A stretch of 47,230 nucleotides of DNA from Plectonema radiosum NIES-515 (lineage in GTDB: Bacteria; Cyanobacteriota; Cyanobacteriia; Cyanobacteriales; Nostocaceae). The position numbers were made by a program, and so were the translations under genes. Position 1 is the stretch's first letter, and the number at the start of each line of letters is the position of its first letter. The stretch spans positions 1 through 47,230 of the forward strand of contig NZ_JAOWRF010000170.1 in the NCBI RefSeq assembly GCF_025753815.1, written 5' to 3'. The notes beneath the pieces were generated by a model, which saw nothing but the letters and a program-made list of their open reading frames with translations, did no database searches and was not told where the DNA came from. This document shows, piece after piece, positions 19,252-28,777 of the stretch.

Positions 19252-20246
19252 TTGGCAATATCACCAAGGGGAACGGCTTCTACGGTTGTGTTGCCTACGT
19301 CCTGGGTAAAAAAGACGCGCAACTAATCAATACTAATATGGCTGGTGGAACACCTGCCCAACTTGCCTGGGAGTTCCGCAAGTTCGCCAACTTTAACCAG
19401 CGTGTTAAGAAACCCGTACTGCACCTATCCTTCAGTCCTGCCCCTGGTGATAGAACCCTCGACGAGTGGGAATTGTGCCAGATAGGACAAGACTTGCTTG
19501 ACGGGTTGAAACTATCGAACAACCAATTTATTTTGGTGCAGCACAACGATGCCGAATTTGACTCCCAACCCAGACCCCACGCTCATCTGGTCATTAATCG
19601 AGTATCCTACGACGGTGAGTGCAATGACGATTATTTGGACTACTACCGTACCGAAAAAATCCTGCGCCAAATCGAACAACAATACGATTTAATTATCCAA
19701 CCGTCCAGTTGGGAAGTCCAGAAGAAAAAAGCATATCCCAAACACATCGAACAAGCCCAACAATCAGGAGAAACAAATATAGTCGAACGGTTGCAAAATA
19801 GTATAGAACAAGCGGCGGCAGATAAACCCGCGATGCCAGTATTTGTAGCACGGTTATTAAAAGAAAATATCCAAGTCGATTGTAAATTTACCCGTACTGG
19901 TAAGCTCAAGGGAATTAGCTACTGTGTGGATGGACAGCCGTTCAAGGGTGGGGATTTAGGGAAGTTATATACACACATTGGTATCCGGGAACATTTAAAA
20001 GTTAGCTATCTTGAAGATTATCGATATCCAATTGAGTCGGTAATTGAAAGTTTTAAACGTGGTAGGGAAATTGATGACGATCGAATAAATCACCTGCAAT
20101 CGTGGGTGTATTGGCGCAAACAAGATTCTTCATCTGAGTCCGAATCTGAAGACACAACAACTATTGATACAAAGGATATTAACGACAACTCCCGCTCTCT
20201 TACATTCCCAACCGCACAACCTACCTGTAAGAAACTGCAAACATAA
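19248..20246 (+). pseudogene. Relaxase (MobA type), 5' part, interrupted by a transposon
   Basis: This encodes the relaxase/mobilisation nuclease domain: MIGNITKGNGFYGCVAYVL at the start with the segment usual before the catalytic region, and the metal-binding HAHLVINRV near residue 110 (motif III). The enzyme would nick oriT and pilot the DNA strand in conjugation. The genuine sequence ends at 20225; the last seven codons are read from the transposon's inverted repeat. Joining 20225 to 23366, with one copy of the CCTACC duplication, restores an uninterrupted frame of about 546 residues. The interrupted product keeps the catalytic domain and loses only the C-terminal tail, so partial activity cannot be excluded. 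The start is TTG, set by overlap with the MobC-like gene. Confidence 0.88.
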
Positions 20247-20461
20247 ACGCTTCAAACTGCAAACAAGCCAATGAGCGAAACCACATTAACTGCAAATAGA
20301 GGGGGTCTCAAAACCACATTATCTGCAAATGAAACCAAATTAGCTGCAAACAAACCACATTATTTGCAAACAGACCACATTGACTGCAAATAGCCTGAAA
20401 GCCTTGTAGAGAGGTTTTTTTGTTTTTGAGCCTCAAAACTGTCCAAGTTATATGAACTTTT
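20226..20461 (+). repeat. Transposon left inverted repeat with iterons
   Basis: It matches the reverse complement of 23124-23359 over 236 bp with one difference that I can see (near 20335). Inside it are five direct copies of a 16-bp unit close to CCACATTANCTGCAAA, starting at 20281, 20314, 20335, 20355 and 20375. The last four are 20-21 bp apart, two helical turns. Two further CTGCAAA units lie near the tip. Such arrays are the transposase-binding sites in Tn7/Tn5053/Mu-type ends. Confidence 0.93.
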
Positions 20462-20572
20462 AAGCTGGACATTTTATGTCTATTTATCTATATATAAACT
20501 GGACACTTTTAAAACAGAAAAATTCCATAAGTGGTTTTTTCCATTTTTTTGTAAATTTAATGACTAATTTAT

Positions 20573-20827
20573 TTAATTCCTCTCTGACGCATACAAAGGA
20601 ATTCCAATTTTTAGCATCTGGTCTCTCAAATCTTCTGTTCGACCAGGAGGTAATTGAGAGTGTAAAAAAGAGTTAATCTCACTTGTCCGTACATTTAATA
20701 ATTCAGCTAGTACTTTAGCACTATAGCCATGCCGTATTAAACGAGGTTCTAAATCGTTAAGTCCAACAGACAATACCGCTTCAACCATTTCAATAGTTAC
20801 AGGTTTAGTTGCAGCGATATCACGCAT
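20573..20827 (-). CDS. Small protein encoded after the transposon ATPase
   Basis: About 84 residues from ATG 20827, overlapping the ATPase stop by 8 nt, so translation is coupled. The middle (HGYSAKVLAELLNVRTSEINSFLHS) could form a helix-turn-helix. Its place at the end of the transposition operon is where TniQ sits in Tn5053, but the protein is far shorter and lacks TniQ features that I know. A role as DNA-binding helper in target choice is a guess. I do not recognise a named family. Confidence 0.6.
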   Translation of the reverse strand: MRDIAATKPVTIEMVEAVLSVGLNDLEPRLIRHGYSAKVLAELLNVRTSEINSFLHSQLPPGRTEDLRDQMLKIGIPLYASERN

Positions 20828-21332
20828 CTTCAAATACTCTTTGTAAGTAATGTTCGATTTGTAACGGAGTCATTAATCGTTCTGCCAAAAAAGCAATTGC
20901 CTCATCGGTAATCAAATCTTCAGGCAGATGACCATCGTGAATACACTCATTTAATAGCCATTTTATATACTCAGCCTGATGCCCTCGGATACCTTCTAAG
21001 CTAAAAACATTTGTTCTAGCCCCAATTTCTTCTAATGATGGTCGGCGTAAATCGTTTTTTAGCTTAGGATGCCCTACCAAAACCACAGATAAAGTGCCAC
21101 CATTGTTGCGTACCAATTCAATGATTCGCTTAATTTGTACTAAAGTGCTATGTTGAAGGTCATGAGCTTCATCCACAAAAAGTACTACAGTTTTGCGACA
21201 TTTTTGAATTAAAGCTAATAATTTTCGTTCCCTAAGTTCTGGTTGGGTGGGTGGTTTGGCATCTTTTTCCGTACTTAAGTCCCAAAATAAAGCAGTCATT
21301 AAAACAGACATGCTAACCTTACCTTTTGACAC
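20820..21332 (-). pseudogene. TniB/ExeA-like AAA ATPase, N-terminally truncated
   Basis: The readable 170 residues hold Walker B (VVLFVDEAHDLQ) and the following sensor region (TLSVVLVGHPKLKNDLRRP), typical of the ExeA/TniB/TnsC group that loads the transposase on target DNA. Walker A and all sequence before it are missing; the family normally has about 100 more residues there. The start falls inside the 3' end of the transposase reading, consistent with an internal deletion that fused the two genes out of frame near 21320. The product should not bind ATP. Confidence 0.85.
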
Positions 21333-22387
21333 ATTTCCCTAATTCCATTGTTGGGTTGGCTATCTACCCAATCTTCAATCCGGGAATGGGATTCGCTGCG
21401 ATGGGGACGACTATTGTAATGCAGCAAAAACTTCATCAACCAAGCATTAGCCTCTGCTTCGGTCTCCGGTTCGTGCAAGTGGTAGAGGGTTTCATGCATT
21501 TCTTTGACGGTGCGAAACGGTCGTTCCACCTTGCCTTTGGAACGAGCCGTTACCCGACGTCCATCTTTGCCATTGGGTAAATGGGTACGTACATCAATCC
21601 CTAAATCTGCCATCACTTTTTGAAATACCAAGCTTTTGGCAATGGGACCGTTATCCATATAGAGCATTTTGGGAATGCCTTCAAAGGGAAAGTCGGATTC
21701 TGCCTTTTTTGACATGGCAGCAAACATAAATCGCAGTGCTGCTTCTACGTCTTCACCGTAAACACCGTTGTACTCCTGGTAGGAAACACCACTACGGTCA
21801 TCGACGACGCTATAAAGCATTAACAGGGGATGTCCCCGTCCCGGTTCTATCCAGGTTGGTGCTTTTACATGCTTGAGGTCGCTTGGGCTAAGGTCAAAAT
21901 GCCAGCATTCGTTGCTATATTCGGCTTGGAAGCGGACAGCAGGTGGCTGGCGTATCAAGGTATCGCGGTCGTAACCCCATTTTTTGAGGTAACGATTGAC
22001 GGTGGTTGGTTTTAATAGCCCTTCTGGGGCTGTGACATGACCGTCTGGAGTATTGATCCCGTCAGATTCTAAAAGGCGAATTGCCTGTACGGTGGATAAA
22101 TGGCGACCTTTGCGGTTTGATGTACGTATCTTAATGGCAGCAATTATTTCGCAGTAGCGTTCCAGTCCAGCTTGGGGGATCACGCGGGGGACATCGCGGT
22201 CGGCACGACGCACTGACGAAAGGTGCATATTTTCTCGTAACGCCCGATACACTGTATCTTCGGAAATACCATACAAGTGAGCTATTTCCTGCACTAAGGC
22301 TCGACGTTCTTTACTACGCGGTGGTAATTGGTTGAGACGACGACGTAGGTCTACTATCGCTTCTGCTGGAATTTGTTTCTTTGGCAT
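21299..22387 (-). pseudogene. TniA-like DDE transposase, C-terminally truncated
   Basis: It has an N-terminal helix-turn-helix region (LYGISEDTVYRAL) and a retroviral-integrase-type catalytic core with Asp in CWHFDLS, Asp in LYMDNGPIAKS and Glu in KGKVERPFRTVKE. The core is complete, ending with HYNSRPHRSE. The protein then stops after GIREMCQKVRLACLF, where relatives continue for another 100 or more residues of beta-barrel and ATPase-contact domain. The last few residues read into the remains of the ATPase gene. ATG 22387 is preferred over TTG 22390. It directly follows the resolvase gene with almost no gap. Confidence 0.87.
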
Positions 22388-22390
22388 CAA

Positions 22391-23026
22391 TTACGCCCTC
22401 GTAACAATTGGGGAGTGACGCGGGTGGAGATGTTTACGCCCTAACCAGTCGTAGAGAGTGGAAGGGGAGCAATCTACGAGTTTGGCAATGGAACGCTTAC
22501 TGATACCTTTGTCTAAATACTTACGAATTTCTGCTTCCCTTGTGTCCAGTTTTAAATGTGTAGATTGTCGCCCTTTAGGTCGCCCCAGGATTTTGCCCTC
22601 AGCTTTGCGTTTGGCAAGGGCTTCAGTTGTTCTGAGTACAATTAATTCCCGCTCGATTTCTGCTGCCAAACCTAAAACTGTTGCTGTAATTCGGCTTTGC
22701 ATTGAGCCATCTAATACCATACCTTGTTTGGCGATATGGACATTGATTCTCCGACGCACGCAGCACTCCAACATTTCTAATACTTGCAGGGTAGAGCGTG
22801 CCATCCGACTGACTTCTGAGAAAATTACGACATCTTCGGCAATAGCTGTTTCTGTTAGTAGCAGTCCTATGCCACGCGACTCCCATTTCTCCCGTCCAGA
22901 AACAGTATCCTCTATAAACTGAATCGGACTCAAAGCATGTACGTTGGCATATTCTAAAATGCCATGTCGTTGGTTGTGCAGGTCTTGGTGGTCGGTAGAT
23001 ACCCTCAAATAAGCATAAATAACCAT
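22391..23026 (-). CDS. Serine recombinase (transposon resolvase)
   Basis: About 211 residues. The N-terminal catalytic domain has IYAYLRVSTDHQD with the nucleophilic Ser near residue 9, then VVIFSEVSRMARS and the long E-helix region (ATVLGLAAEIERELIVLRT). The C-terminal part GRPKGRQ and SKRSIAKLVDCSPSTLYDWL is a helix-turn-helix. Resolvases of this group resolve cointegrates formed in replicative transposition by acting on a res site. I start at ATG 23026 instead of an upstream TTG. It is the only transposon gene that looks intact. Confidence 0.92.
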   Translation of the reverse strand: MVIYAYLRVSTDHQDLHNQRHGILEYANVHALSPIQFIEDTVSGREKWESRGIGLLLTETAIAEDVVIFSEVSRMARSTLQVLEMLECCVRRRINVHIAKQGMVLDGSMQSRITATVLGLAAEIERELIVLRTTEALAKRKAEGKILGRPKGRQSTHLKLDTREAEIRKYLDKGISKRSIAKLVDCSPSTLYDWLGRKHLHPRHSPIVTRA

Positions 23027-23123
23027 ATAGTCACTCAAGTTACAGTTTAAACCGCAATTTGTATTTAACCGAACGTATATAGTTCAAATTAAACCACAAT
23101 TAGTGTACATATGTGTCCGGTTA
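23027..23123. promoter_or_regulatory. Candidate res site and promoter of the transposon operon
   Basis: This gene-free segment between the resolvase start and the right inverted repeat holds two related AT-rich units (TTTAAACCGCAATTTGT and AATTAAACCACAATTAGTGT) about 40 bp apart, and an ACCG/CGGT pair. Resolvase sites usually lie next to their gene and consist of several such subsites. Assignment is by position and repeats only. Confidence 0.4.
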
Positions 23124-23359
23124 AAAAGTTCATATAACTTGGACAGTTTTGAGGCTCAAAAACAAAAAAACCTCTCTACAAGGCTTTCAGGCTATTTGCA
23201 GTCAATGTGGTCTGTTTGCAAATAATGTGGTTTGTTTGCAGCTAATTTGATTTCATTTGCAGATAATGTGGTTTTGAGACCCCCTCTATTTGCAGTTAAT
23301 GTGGTTTCGCTCATTGGCTTGTTTGCAGTTTGAAGCGTTTATGTTTGCAGTTTCTTACA
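23124..23359 (-). repeat. Transposon right inverted repeat with iterons
   Basis: This is the reverse complement of the left end with one visible difference, and it carries the same five CCACATTA-CTGCAAA iterons in mirror order. It ends in CTTACA, followed by the target duplication CCTACC at 23360-23365. Confidence 0.93.
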
Positions 23360-23365
23360 CCTACC

Positions 23366-24028
23366 CCCTTACAATCTCAAAAACCACAGCCCAACTTTCA
23401 ATCCGCAATTGGATTGCAACCCCCTTTGAACACAACCGAAGAAACAACCCGAAGCCAAGAATTTGAGGAAGTACCAGCACTTATAACTCAGGAGGGCGAT
23501 AGTGAAATTATTCAATGCGGTGCAGCCGAACCACCCGCACCACCACCGGAGGTACGCACTGTAGCACCAACTGGCGAAGTGACAATAACGTTATTGTCGG
23601 ATGACAAAACACCGTCTCTTGAGGGTTTACCCTCTTCGATGGCGAGTGAGCAATCGCTCTACGCGGCGAACGCACGACTTGAAGCACCATTAGTTGCAAC
23701 TCCAACCAACAGTGACGACAGCACAAAAGTGCAACACGAGAACGCGACTTTGATCGCACAAACTGTACTCTTGTTGTGGTCACAACAAGACCTAGTTAAA
23801 AAGTCGAAGAAGTACTCTCTTCTTCTCGGTGAGGACAACTTTATATATGTAAGCCACAAGTCAGGAGAAATAATTGCGTCCATTCCCCTCAATGAGAATC
23901 AAACCCCCCAAGGGATTGCGCTTACAAAAGTTGATGTAGATAATTTCCAAAAAATACAACAAATATTGGATGCTCGTCAGAAATTACAGACTAAACCAAG
24001 TAATTTAGCTGGTGGTATAGAACTGTAA
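23366..24028 (+). pseudogene. Relaxase C-terminal part, separated by the transposon
   Basis: The frame that continues the relaxase after removing the transposon runs from 23366 to the TAA at 24026. It encodes a low-complexity, Pro/Thr/Glu-rich linker followed by a small folded-looking domain (LLLGEDNFIYVSHKSGEIIASIPL, then FQKIQQILDARQKL). A TTG inside the right inverted repeat, at 23330, could start separate translation of this piece, but no good ribosome site is seen. Variable tails of this kind are common after the catalytic domain of MobA-type relaxases. Confidence 0.82.
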
Positions 24029-24120
24029 AGCAGCCAGAGCTATAGTTATACGGGTTAGATTCTAAAAACACATTTTACAAGCGTCTCGGCACAATGCCAT
24101 TACTGCTCAACCCTACCCCC

Positions 24121-27100
24121 CTACATTAATTGCGGTTGGGAATGTTTTTTTAAGAACGCTAACCTTTCCCTCTCCGGTTGAGAAAGCAATGCCCAAGCCA
24201 CTTGCCTCTCCTTACGTTCATAAAGTTCAAGAAAATCCACGACCAATTCCCACGAGTCGCACCCATATAGAATTTCAGGCATACTCAATTCAAATTCTAC
24301 TATTTGTTGCGAGTCGCGGTTTAGCCGAATTTCCTCCAACTGTTCTTTATCCACAGTCAGTTCGACTTTTATAAGCTTATTAACCAAATGAGGATTTTCT
24401 AACGGGTCTAAATCCGGTACAAAAACTGTCCCCGACTGGCTGGAGATATAGTATTTCTTATATCTTTGGCTAGTTGGGGACAGTTCTGGGCTTTGTGAAA
24501 ATCTCTTGTCAATCGCCTGTAACACAAAACGTGTAGTACTGTCAAATTTCGGTAAGGTGGTAGGATCTAGATCGTAGAAATACTTTCTTTCACCCCCTCC
24601 AACACGACGGCGATCGCGCACTATTTCAATACCTATTTTCTCCAAAACTCGTCTTAGCAAATAAGCCGGATCGCTATCAGCAGCAGCATTAATCGCCAAC
24701 ACAGCACGCAATTTGTAAGAATTTTTAACACAAACCCGTTTAAAATCAAGAATTAATTCCTCTTCCCCAGTCCATCCCCCAGATTTTCTACTCAACTTAT
24801 CAACCAAAGAAGGCACACCCAAATCACACAACACGCTTGCTTGCATTGCACGGGAGCGCATATCCCAAATCTCATCACCGTAATTAAGGGATTTTAGCCA
24901 GCGCTCAACATCAAACATTTTTTGTTTTTCCAGATTATCCATAGCCCAGCGTAATTCCAGCCGACTGATATAATCTGGGTCTTTAAAGTGTTTTTCGTAT
25001 ATAAAATCAGCATCAAAATCAAAACCTGGTAGTCTATGTTTTAAAATTGCTTTTATAGCTTTGTGTCTATCTGATGGTGTCAGCATCATCGATTCCCAAA
25101 GCTTTAGAGCTTGCTCGTAACTTATATCTGATGCTGAATAAATAGATGAAGATTCCTCTTTCAGCCATTCGTCGCGAGCCTCATTAATATTTTTAAAAGA
25201 CTCATAAACTTGCATGGACATTTCTGAGGCATTATGCCCTATATTCTGTAAATCTCGAATCAGCGATTCTCGCAAATTAGCACGACTGTGATTATCAAGT
25301 GCTGTATAGCTACAAACAGCTTTAAAATGTGGTGATTGCCACTTCTTAGAATTAGGATTAATCAATTGTTCGAGATTGTCAATCACACTAGTAGCCTCGT
25401 TTTTCTCAGGTAAATAATTGCAGATTCCCAACAAATCTATAGCTTGTTGGTGGTTGTTAAAATAATTGCGAGCCACAACTTCTGGAAGCGGAGAGCGAGA
25501 GGCTTGATTATCCAAGAGAGAATAAGTTTTGCAGAAGACAATCCGCTCTACAGGCTGTCTGTACCGTGCCAGCATCTGCATAATTTGCCGGTGGTTTATC
25601 ACCCCAAAAAATGCACCGTACACCCGCTCAAAATAAGGAAGAGTAATATCCAAGCTACTTTCAGCGGTAGGAGATATCAATACTACTTGCGGTTTATTTT
25701 CTGCTAAATACTCGTTGGGGTTTTGCAGGAACTTGTTAACAGCAGAACTTGTCTTGGGGTCAGCTTTTGTATAGCTATCAACCCGTAAAACATCAAGACC
25801 AAAAGACTCTAAAACAATTTGTAAACCAACTAAGTTGCGTTGTGCGTCACTGACAACTAGCAATTTATTGCCAAGAGCAGCATCATAAACAAGTCCTTTC
25901 TCAAAGCCCCCACGAGCATTTTTCATTTCTCGGACTTGACCATTTTTCAGTACTTTCTTTTCACCACCATATACGCTGACATTCCATGCTGGAACTTGTC
26001 CTTTATTCCAAATTCCAAATATGTTTTTCCCAGAAATTTCTTGTAAATATCTAGAAGAAATTGCAGTGAGGTCAGCATCGAAGCAAAATACATAATCAGC
26101 TTCATGTATCAGACGAACAAAACTTTCAATAATAATCCGACGACGCTTGCGGCAGGTGCTTCCTGCTAGCATGTGCTGCAATAGTTTATCGACTTCTTCG
26201 AGGATTAAGACTTTTCGGGATGACAATAAAAAGCAAGAATCAACACAAGCAGCAATCCAAGAACAAAGCGAGCGTAACCTTTTATTTAAACGCTTGTCGG
26301 TAGTGGAAATATGATGGAGGTGAATGACTTTATCTTGAGATTTTTCACAAAATTGTTGTAGTAAAGAATTGCGGTAAGATAGTACGGTGCCTTCGCTAAA
26401 ATGTTCGACAATTTTGAGGGCAAGTGTAGATTTACCAGTTGCCATTCCCGATTTCAAAAGATAAACACCTTTGGCGAGATTATTGAGGTTTAAGTTAAGG
26501 AATCTCTCTTCTTTTATCGAATCTGCCCACGGGGAGAAATCTTCTAAATATTGTTGCGCTGCTTGAACTCTTTCTTGGTAATCACCAAAATTAAGTGCCT
26601 TTTTATCAAACCAATTATCCTCTGACTGGAGTCCACCATGCTCACGGGCATACGCTAGGAATTGCTGCCAACTGATATAATCAATTTCGCTTCCAGAAGG
26701 CAGTTCGTCGATATCCTGGTGCTGTTCCTTATCAAGCTGTCCCCACCAACCAACACGGACGAATAATCCCAGGCTGCGGAAGAATTCGTATTGACGAATC
26801 CAGCGACGGATCACTTGGGGGTTTTTCACGTCCCCGGCATCTGGGAGAATTGTCGCGGTGGTTATATTAAAAGATGTGACAATTTCTTGAAATTGTTCGG
26901 GGGAACCGCTGAAGTTACCACTTGCTGCACCAATTGTTAGGCGATCGCGTTTGTGAGCGGCAATTAGGGGTTTGAGTAAACCCTCGGTAATCCATGCCTC
27001 GCCAGAAGTGTCGCCACCTGGAATAATGGTGATAGGTAGTTCGCCGTTTTGAAGGTGGCTGGATTTATAGCCTTTTAGCCAGCGATATTTGCCACCGTCG

Positions 27101-27699
27101 GCTTCGTTGTCAAGCCGAATTTGTCCGCCGTGGATTTCCCCAAGTTTGTTTATTGCGGGGCAGTATATCCCCTCAGATGCCACGCTAAGACTACTGGAGC
27201 GTACACCGGGGTAGTTTACGGGAAATAGGGCAGGTAGCCTAGAGCCAGGGGAAACACTGAAAAATCCGACTTGATCGATTATTTCATCAGTTAGTCCGCG
27301 CAATCGCAGGTTGTCCCGGTGACGACGAGATAATCCGAAATGTTGGGCTAATTTCTTAGTTGCAGCATTAATGGATGCTGGGGGGAGCTTTCCTTTGGCT
27401 TCTGCTTCTATTGCTTGTCTACGGTTACTTTCCCATTGCGATCGCAATTCCTCCCAACGCTCTAGTGAGCGATCGTCTCGCCCAGAGTCGGCACTTTCTG
27501 CAACCAGAATACCCCAAAATGCACCGCCCTTGGCATCGCCTAAATATTTCCAGCCGGGAATACTTTGGTGGGTGTTGAGGCACATTATAAGAGTGCGATC
27601 GCGTTTAATTTGGCAATCCCATTTGTTATTACCGCAGGCTGGACACAATAAGTGACGGTTAGTGCGGATAAAATCTTTTTTGTTAAATAAAGCAACCAT
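24121..27699 (-). CDS. Large plasmid replication protein, CyRepA1-like (primase/helicase fusion)
   Basis: About 1192 residues. The N-terminus has a zinc-ribbon-like CPACGNNKWDC (residues ~19-29) and a further Cys near 41. A DUF3854/TOPRIM-like part follows, with WITEGLLKPL near 240 and ILPDAGD near 290. The central part has Walker A SGMATGKST near residue 420 and a Walker B-like LILEEVDKLL near 510, as in a helicase. The layout matches proteins annotated as CyRepA1-family replication initiators of cyanobacterial plasmids (family name from memory). ATG 27699 has AGGAG eight bases upstream and is preferred over TTG 27717. With ParA and the relaxase nearby, it marks this region as a plasmid backbone, free or integrated. 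Confidence 0.82.
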   Translation of the reverse strand: MVALFNKKDFIRTNRHLLCPACGNNKWDCQIKRDRTLIMCLNTHQSIPGWKYLGDAKGGAFWGILVAESADSGRDDRSLERWEELRSQWESNRRQAIEAEAKGKLPPASINAATKKLAQHFGLSRRHRDNLRLRGLTDEIIDQVGFFSVSPGSRLPALFPVNYPGVRSSSLSVASEGIYCPAINKLGEIHGGQIRLDNEADGGKYRWLKGYKSSHLQNGELPITIIPGGDTSGEAWITEGLLKPLIAAHKRDRLTIGAASGNFSGSPEQFQEIVTSFNITTATILPDAGDVKNPQVIRRWIRQYEFFRSLGLFVRVGWWGQLDKEQHQDIDELPSGSEIDYISWQQFLAYAREHGGLQSEDNWFDKKALNFGDYQERVQAAQQYLEDFSPWADSIKEERFLNLNLNNLAKGVYLLKSGMATGKSTLALKIVEHFSEGTVLSYRNSLLQQFCEKSQDKVIHLHHISTTDKRLNKRLRSLCSWIAACVDSCFLLSSRKVLILEEVDKLLQHMLAGSTCRKRRRIIIESFVRLIHEADYVFCFDADLTAISSRYLQEISGKNIFGIWNKGQVPAWNVSVYGGEKKVLKNGQVREMKNARGGFEKGLVYDAALGNKLLVVSDAQRNLVGLQIVLESFGLDVLRVDSYTKADPKTSSAVNKFLQNPNEYLAENKPQVVLISPTAESSLDITLPYFERVYGAFFGVINHRQIMQMLARYRQPVERIVFCKTYSLLDNQASRSPLPEVVARNYFNNHQQAIDLLGICNYLPEKNEATSVIDNLEQLINPNSKKWQSPHFKAVCSYTALDNHSRANLRESLIRDLQNIGHNASEMSMQVYESFKNINEARDEWLKEESSSIYSASDISYEQALKLWESMMLTPSDRHKAIKAILKHRLPGFDFDADFIYEKHFKDPDYISRLELRWAMDNLEKQKMFDVERWLKSLNYGDEIWDMRSRAMQASVLCDLGVPSLVDKLSRKSGGWTGEEELILDFKRVCVKNSYKLRAVLAINAAADSDPAYLLRRVLEKIGIEIVRDRRRVGGGERKYFYDLDPTTLPKFDSTTRFVLQAIDKRFSQSPELSPTSQRYKKYYISSQSGTVFVPDLDPLENPHLVNKLIKVELTVDKEQLEEIRLNRDSQQIVEFELSMPEILYGCDSWELVVDFLELYERKERQVAWALLSQPERERLAFLKKHSQPQLM

Positions 27700-27717
27700 G
27701 TTTACATCTCCTGGCAA

Positions 27718-28046
27718 TAAAAGCGTGTTGCCCCGTGGAGAGAGTTGGTGCTAGTTGGTTCGTTTGATGTCGTAGCCAGAATGAATGGAAATTATTCGCA
27801 TTCACGATCCGCTATATTCTTCAATCAAGATTAAAAATTTATTTGCGTGTCCTGTATCAGGCATCGTACCGAAAACCGTGTAATTTCCTGCACTTTTGGT
27901 CTGAAAACCCATATCCTGTCTTTCTTTTGATAGAAATCGAAGCACGCAAGTAAACAGTTGTTTCAAGTAAAGAATTGCTTTGCTGGCTTTCCCTCAGGAA
28001 CCAGCTATAGAGAAACCAAATCCTTCTCACGGGAAAAAGTTGGACT
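27718..28046. other. Gene-free region upstream of the replication gene
   Basis: These 329 bp contain no convincing gene. The promoter of the replication gene should lie here, and replication origins are often beside such genes, but I found no iteron array, clear AT-rich unwinding element or DnaA-box cluster, so I do not place an origin. Confidence 0.4.
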
Positions 28047-28370
28047 CTATAGATGGGTGAAAAAATTATCCGATTCGGTTAAGGAGCGAAAGTTAGAGTC
28101 GTTATCAAGCCAAAAGTCAGATAATTTGTGAAATGTCAGCTTTTTCACACAATTTGAAGCTTGCGTCTTCCTTTCTTTCTGTAATCGGTAGAAATTAATT
28201 TGTCCACAGCAAGAAAATCCCAACTCGCGTAATGCTTTTACTAGTGCTGGGATATACAGCTTCTTTAATTCGGAATTCTTAGGTAAATCTAGCTCCGATG
28301 CTTGTGGAGACTGATTTTTATAATTTTTATCTGCGGTCGATTTTGGTTGATGCTCTGTAAGTAATACCAT
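28047..28370 (-). CDS. Small hypothetical protein upstream of the replication gene
   Basis: A 107-residue product from ATG 28370, mostly polar. The middle (LYIPALVKALRELGFSCCGQINFYRLQ) looks like a small folded segment with two adjacent Cys; the flanks are Lys/Asn/Ser-rich. It has the same orientation as the replication gene, 350 bp upstream of it. I do not recognise it. A role in replication or copy number is only a positional guess. Confidence 0.5.
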   Translation of the reverse strand: MVLLTEHQPKSTADKNYKNQSPQASELDLPKNSELKKLYIPALVKALRELGFSCCGQINFYRLQKERKTQASNCVKKLTFHKLSDFWLDNDSNFRSLTESDNFFTHL

Positions 28371-28644
28371 TTTTCGCTACCGGATGATTGTGGTGGTCAT
28401 CGGTAGCCGCTATGGATCGTTAGCAAAAAACTGCAATTTAGCCTAAAATTGAGCTGTTACACAAAAAAATATTTGATTTGATTTTCTCTATAAAGTCAAA
28501 GTTGGTTGGTATTCCAACTTTGTTGTGAGCGACTGGTAATCGTCTCATTGGACTAGTGACTGGCAAGGCAACAACAGCGGTTGTATTTAACAAAGCGGTT
28601 GTATTTTAGGCTTCCTTCAGTTTCTTGGACTAACAACAAAGCGA

Positions 28645-28695
28645 CTACCAGCTTTTTTCTTTTTTAGGAAATGCAAATTTACTTTTGGTCTTCAT
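28645..28695 (-). CDS. Possible 16-residue basic peptide
   Basis: ATG 28695 is preceded by a strong Shine-Dalgarno-like GAGGTGAAGAG at good spacing. The reading MKTKSKFAFPKKEKSW ends at TAG 28647. It is very basic with one Trp. A leader or regulatory peptide is possible. So short a reading could be chance, and the ribosome site is its main support. Confidence 0.25.
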   Translation of the reverse strand: MKTKSKFAFPKKEKSW

Positions 28696-28733
28696 AGTCT
28701 CTTCACCTCTTAGATGCTTTTGTTTAACCCACA

Positions 28734-28777
28734 GAGTAGTACAATGAGCTACTCTAAGTAATCAACACTACTATACT
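28734..28777 (+). promoter_or_regulatory. Candidate operator and -10 box for the HTH gene
   Basis: GAGTAG (28734-28739) and CTACTC (28749-28754) form an inverted repeat. TATACT at 28772-28777 is a good -10 hexamer. A similar AGTAGT-type inverted repeat occurs after the gene (29319-29358), which fits autoregulation by the HTH protein. No convincing -35 box is seen. Confidence 0.35.

Larger units (their letters stand above)
20226..23359 (-). mobile_element. 3134-bp TniA/TniB-type transposon with resolvase, inserted in the relaxase gene
   Basis: The element is bounded by 236-bp inverted repeats starting 5'-TGTAAG and flanked by a 6-bp direct duplication, CCTACC (20220-20225 and 23360-23365). 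All genes are on the minus strand, in the order resolvase, DDE transposase, AAA ATPase, small protein. The layout is like Tn552/Tn5053-family elements: Mu-like transposase, ATPase partner, serine resolvase for cointegrates, and TGT ends. No cargo gene, TniQ or Cas12k is present. The transposase and ATPase have lost the sequence between them, so this copy should not move by itself but could be moved in trans by a complete relative. Confidence 0.93.

Noticed and set aside
20226-20461. CRISPR-like array (regular 16-bp repeats)
   Set aside because: The units are imperfect, spaced by only a few bases, occur in mirror order at the other end, and lie inside a transposon terminal repeat. No cas gene is present.
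20476-20676. 66-codon plus-strand reading inside the transposon
   Set aside because: It overlaps the coupled minus-strand gene, is low complexity (Phe/Leu/Asn), and has no support.
20226-23359. CRISPR-associated transposon (type V-K CAST)
   Set aside because: The transposase and ATPase are related in type, but there is no Cas12k, TniQ of normal form, tracrRNA-like region or repeat-spacer array, and a resolvase is present.
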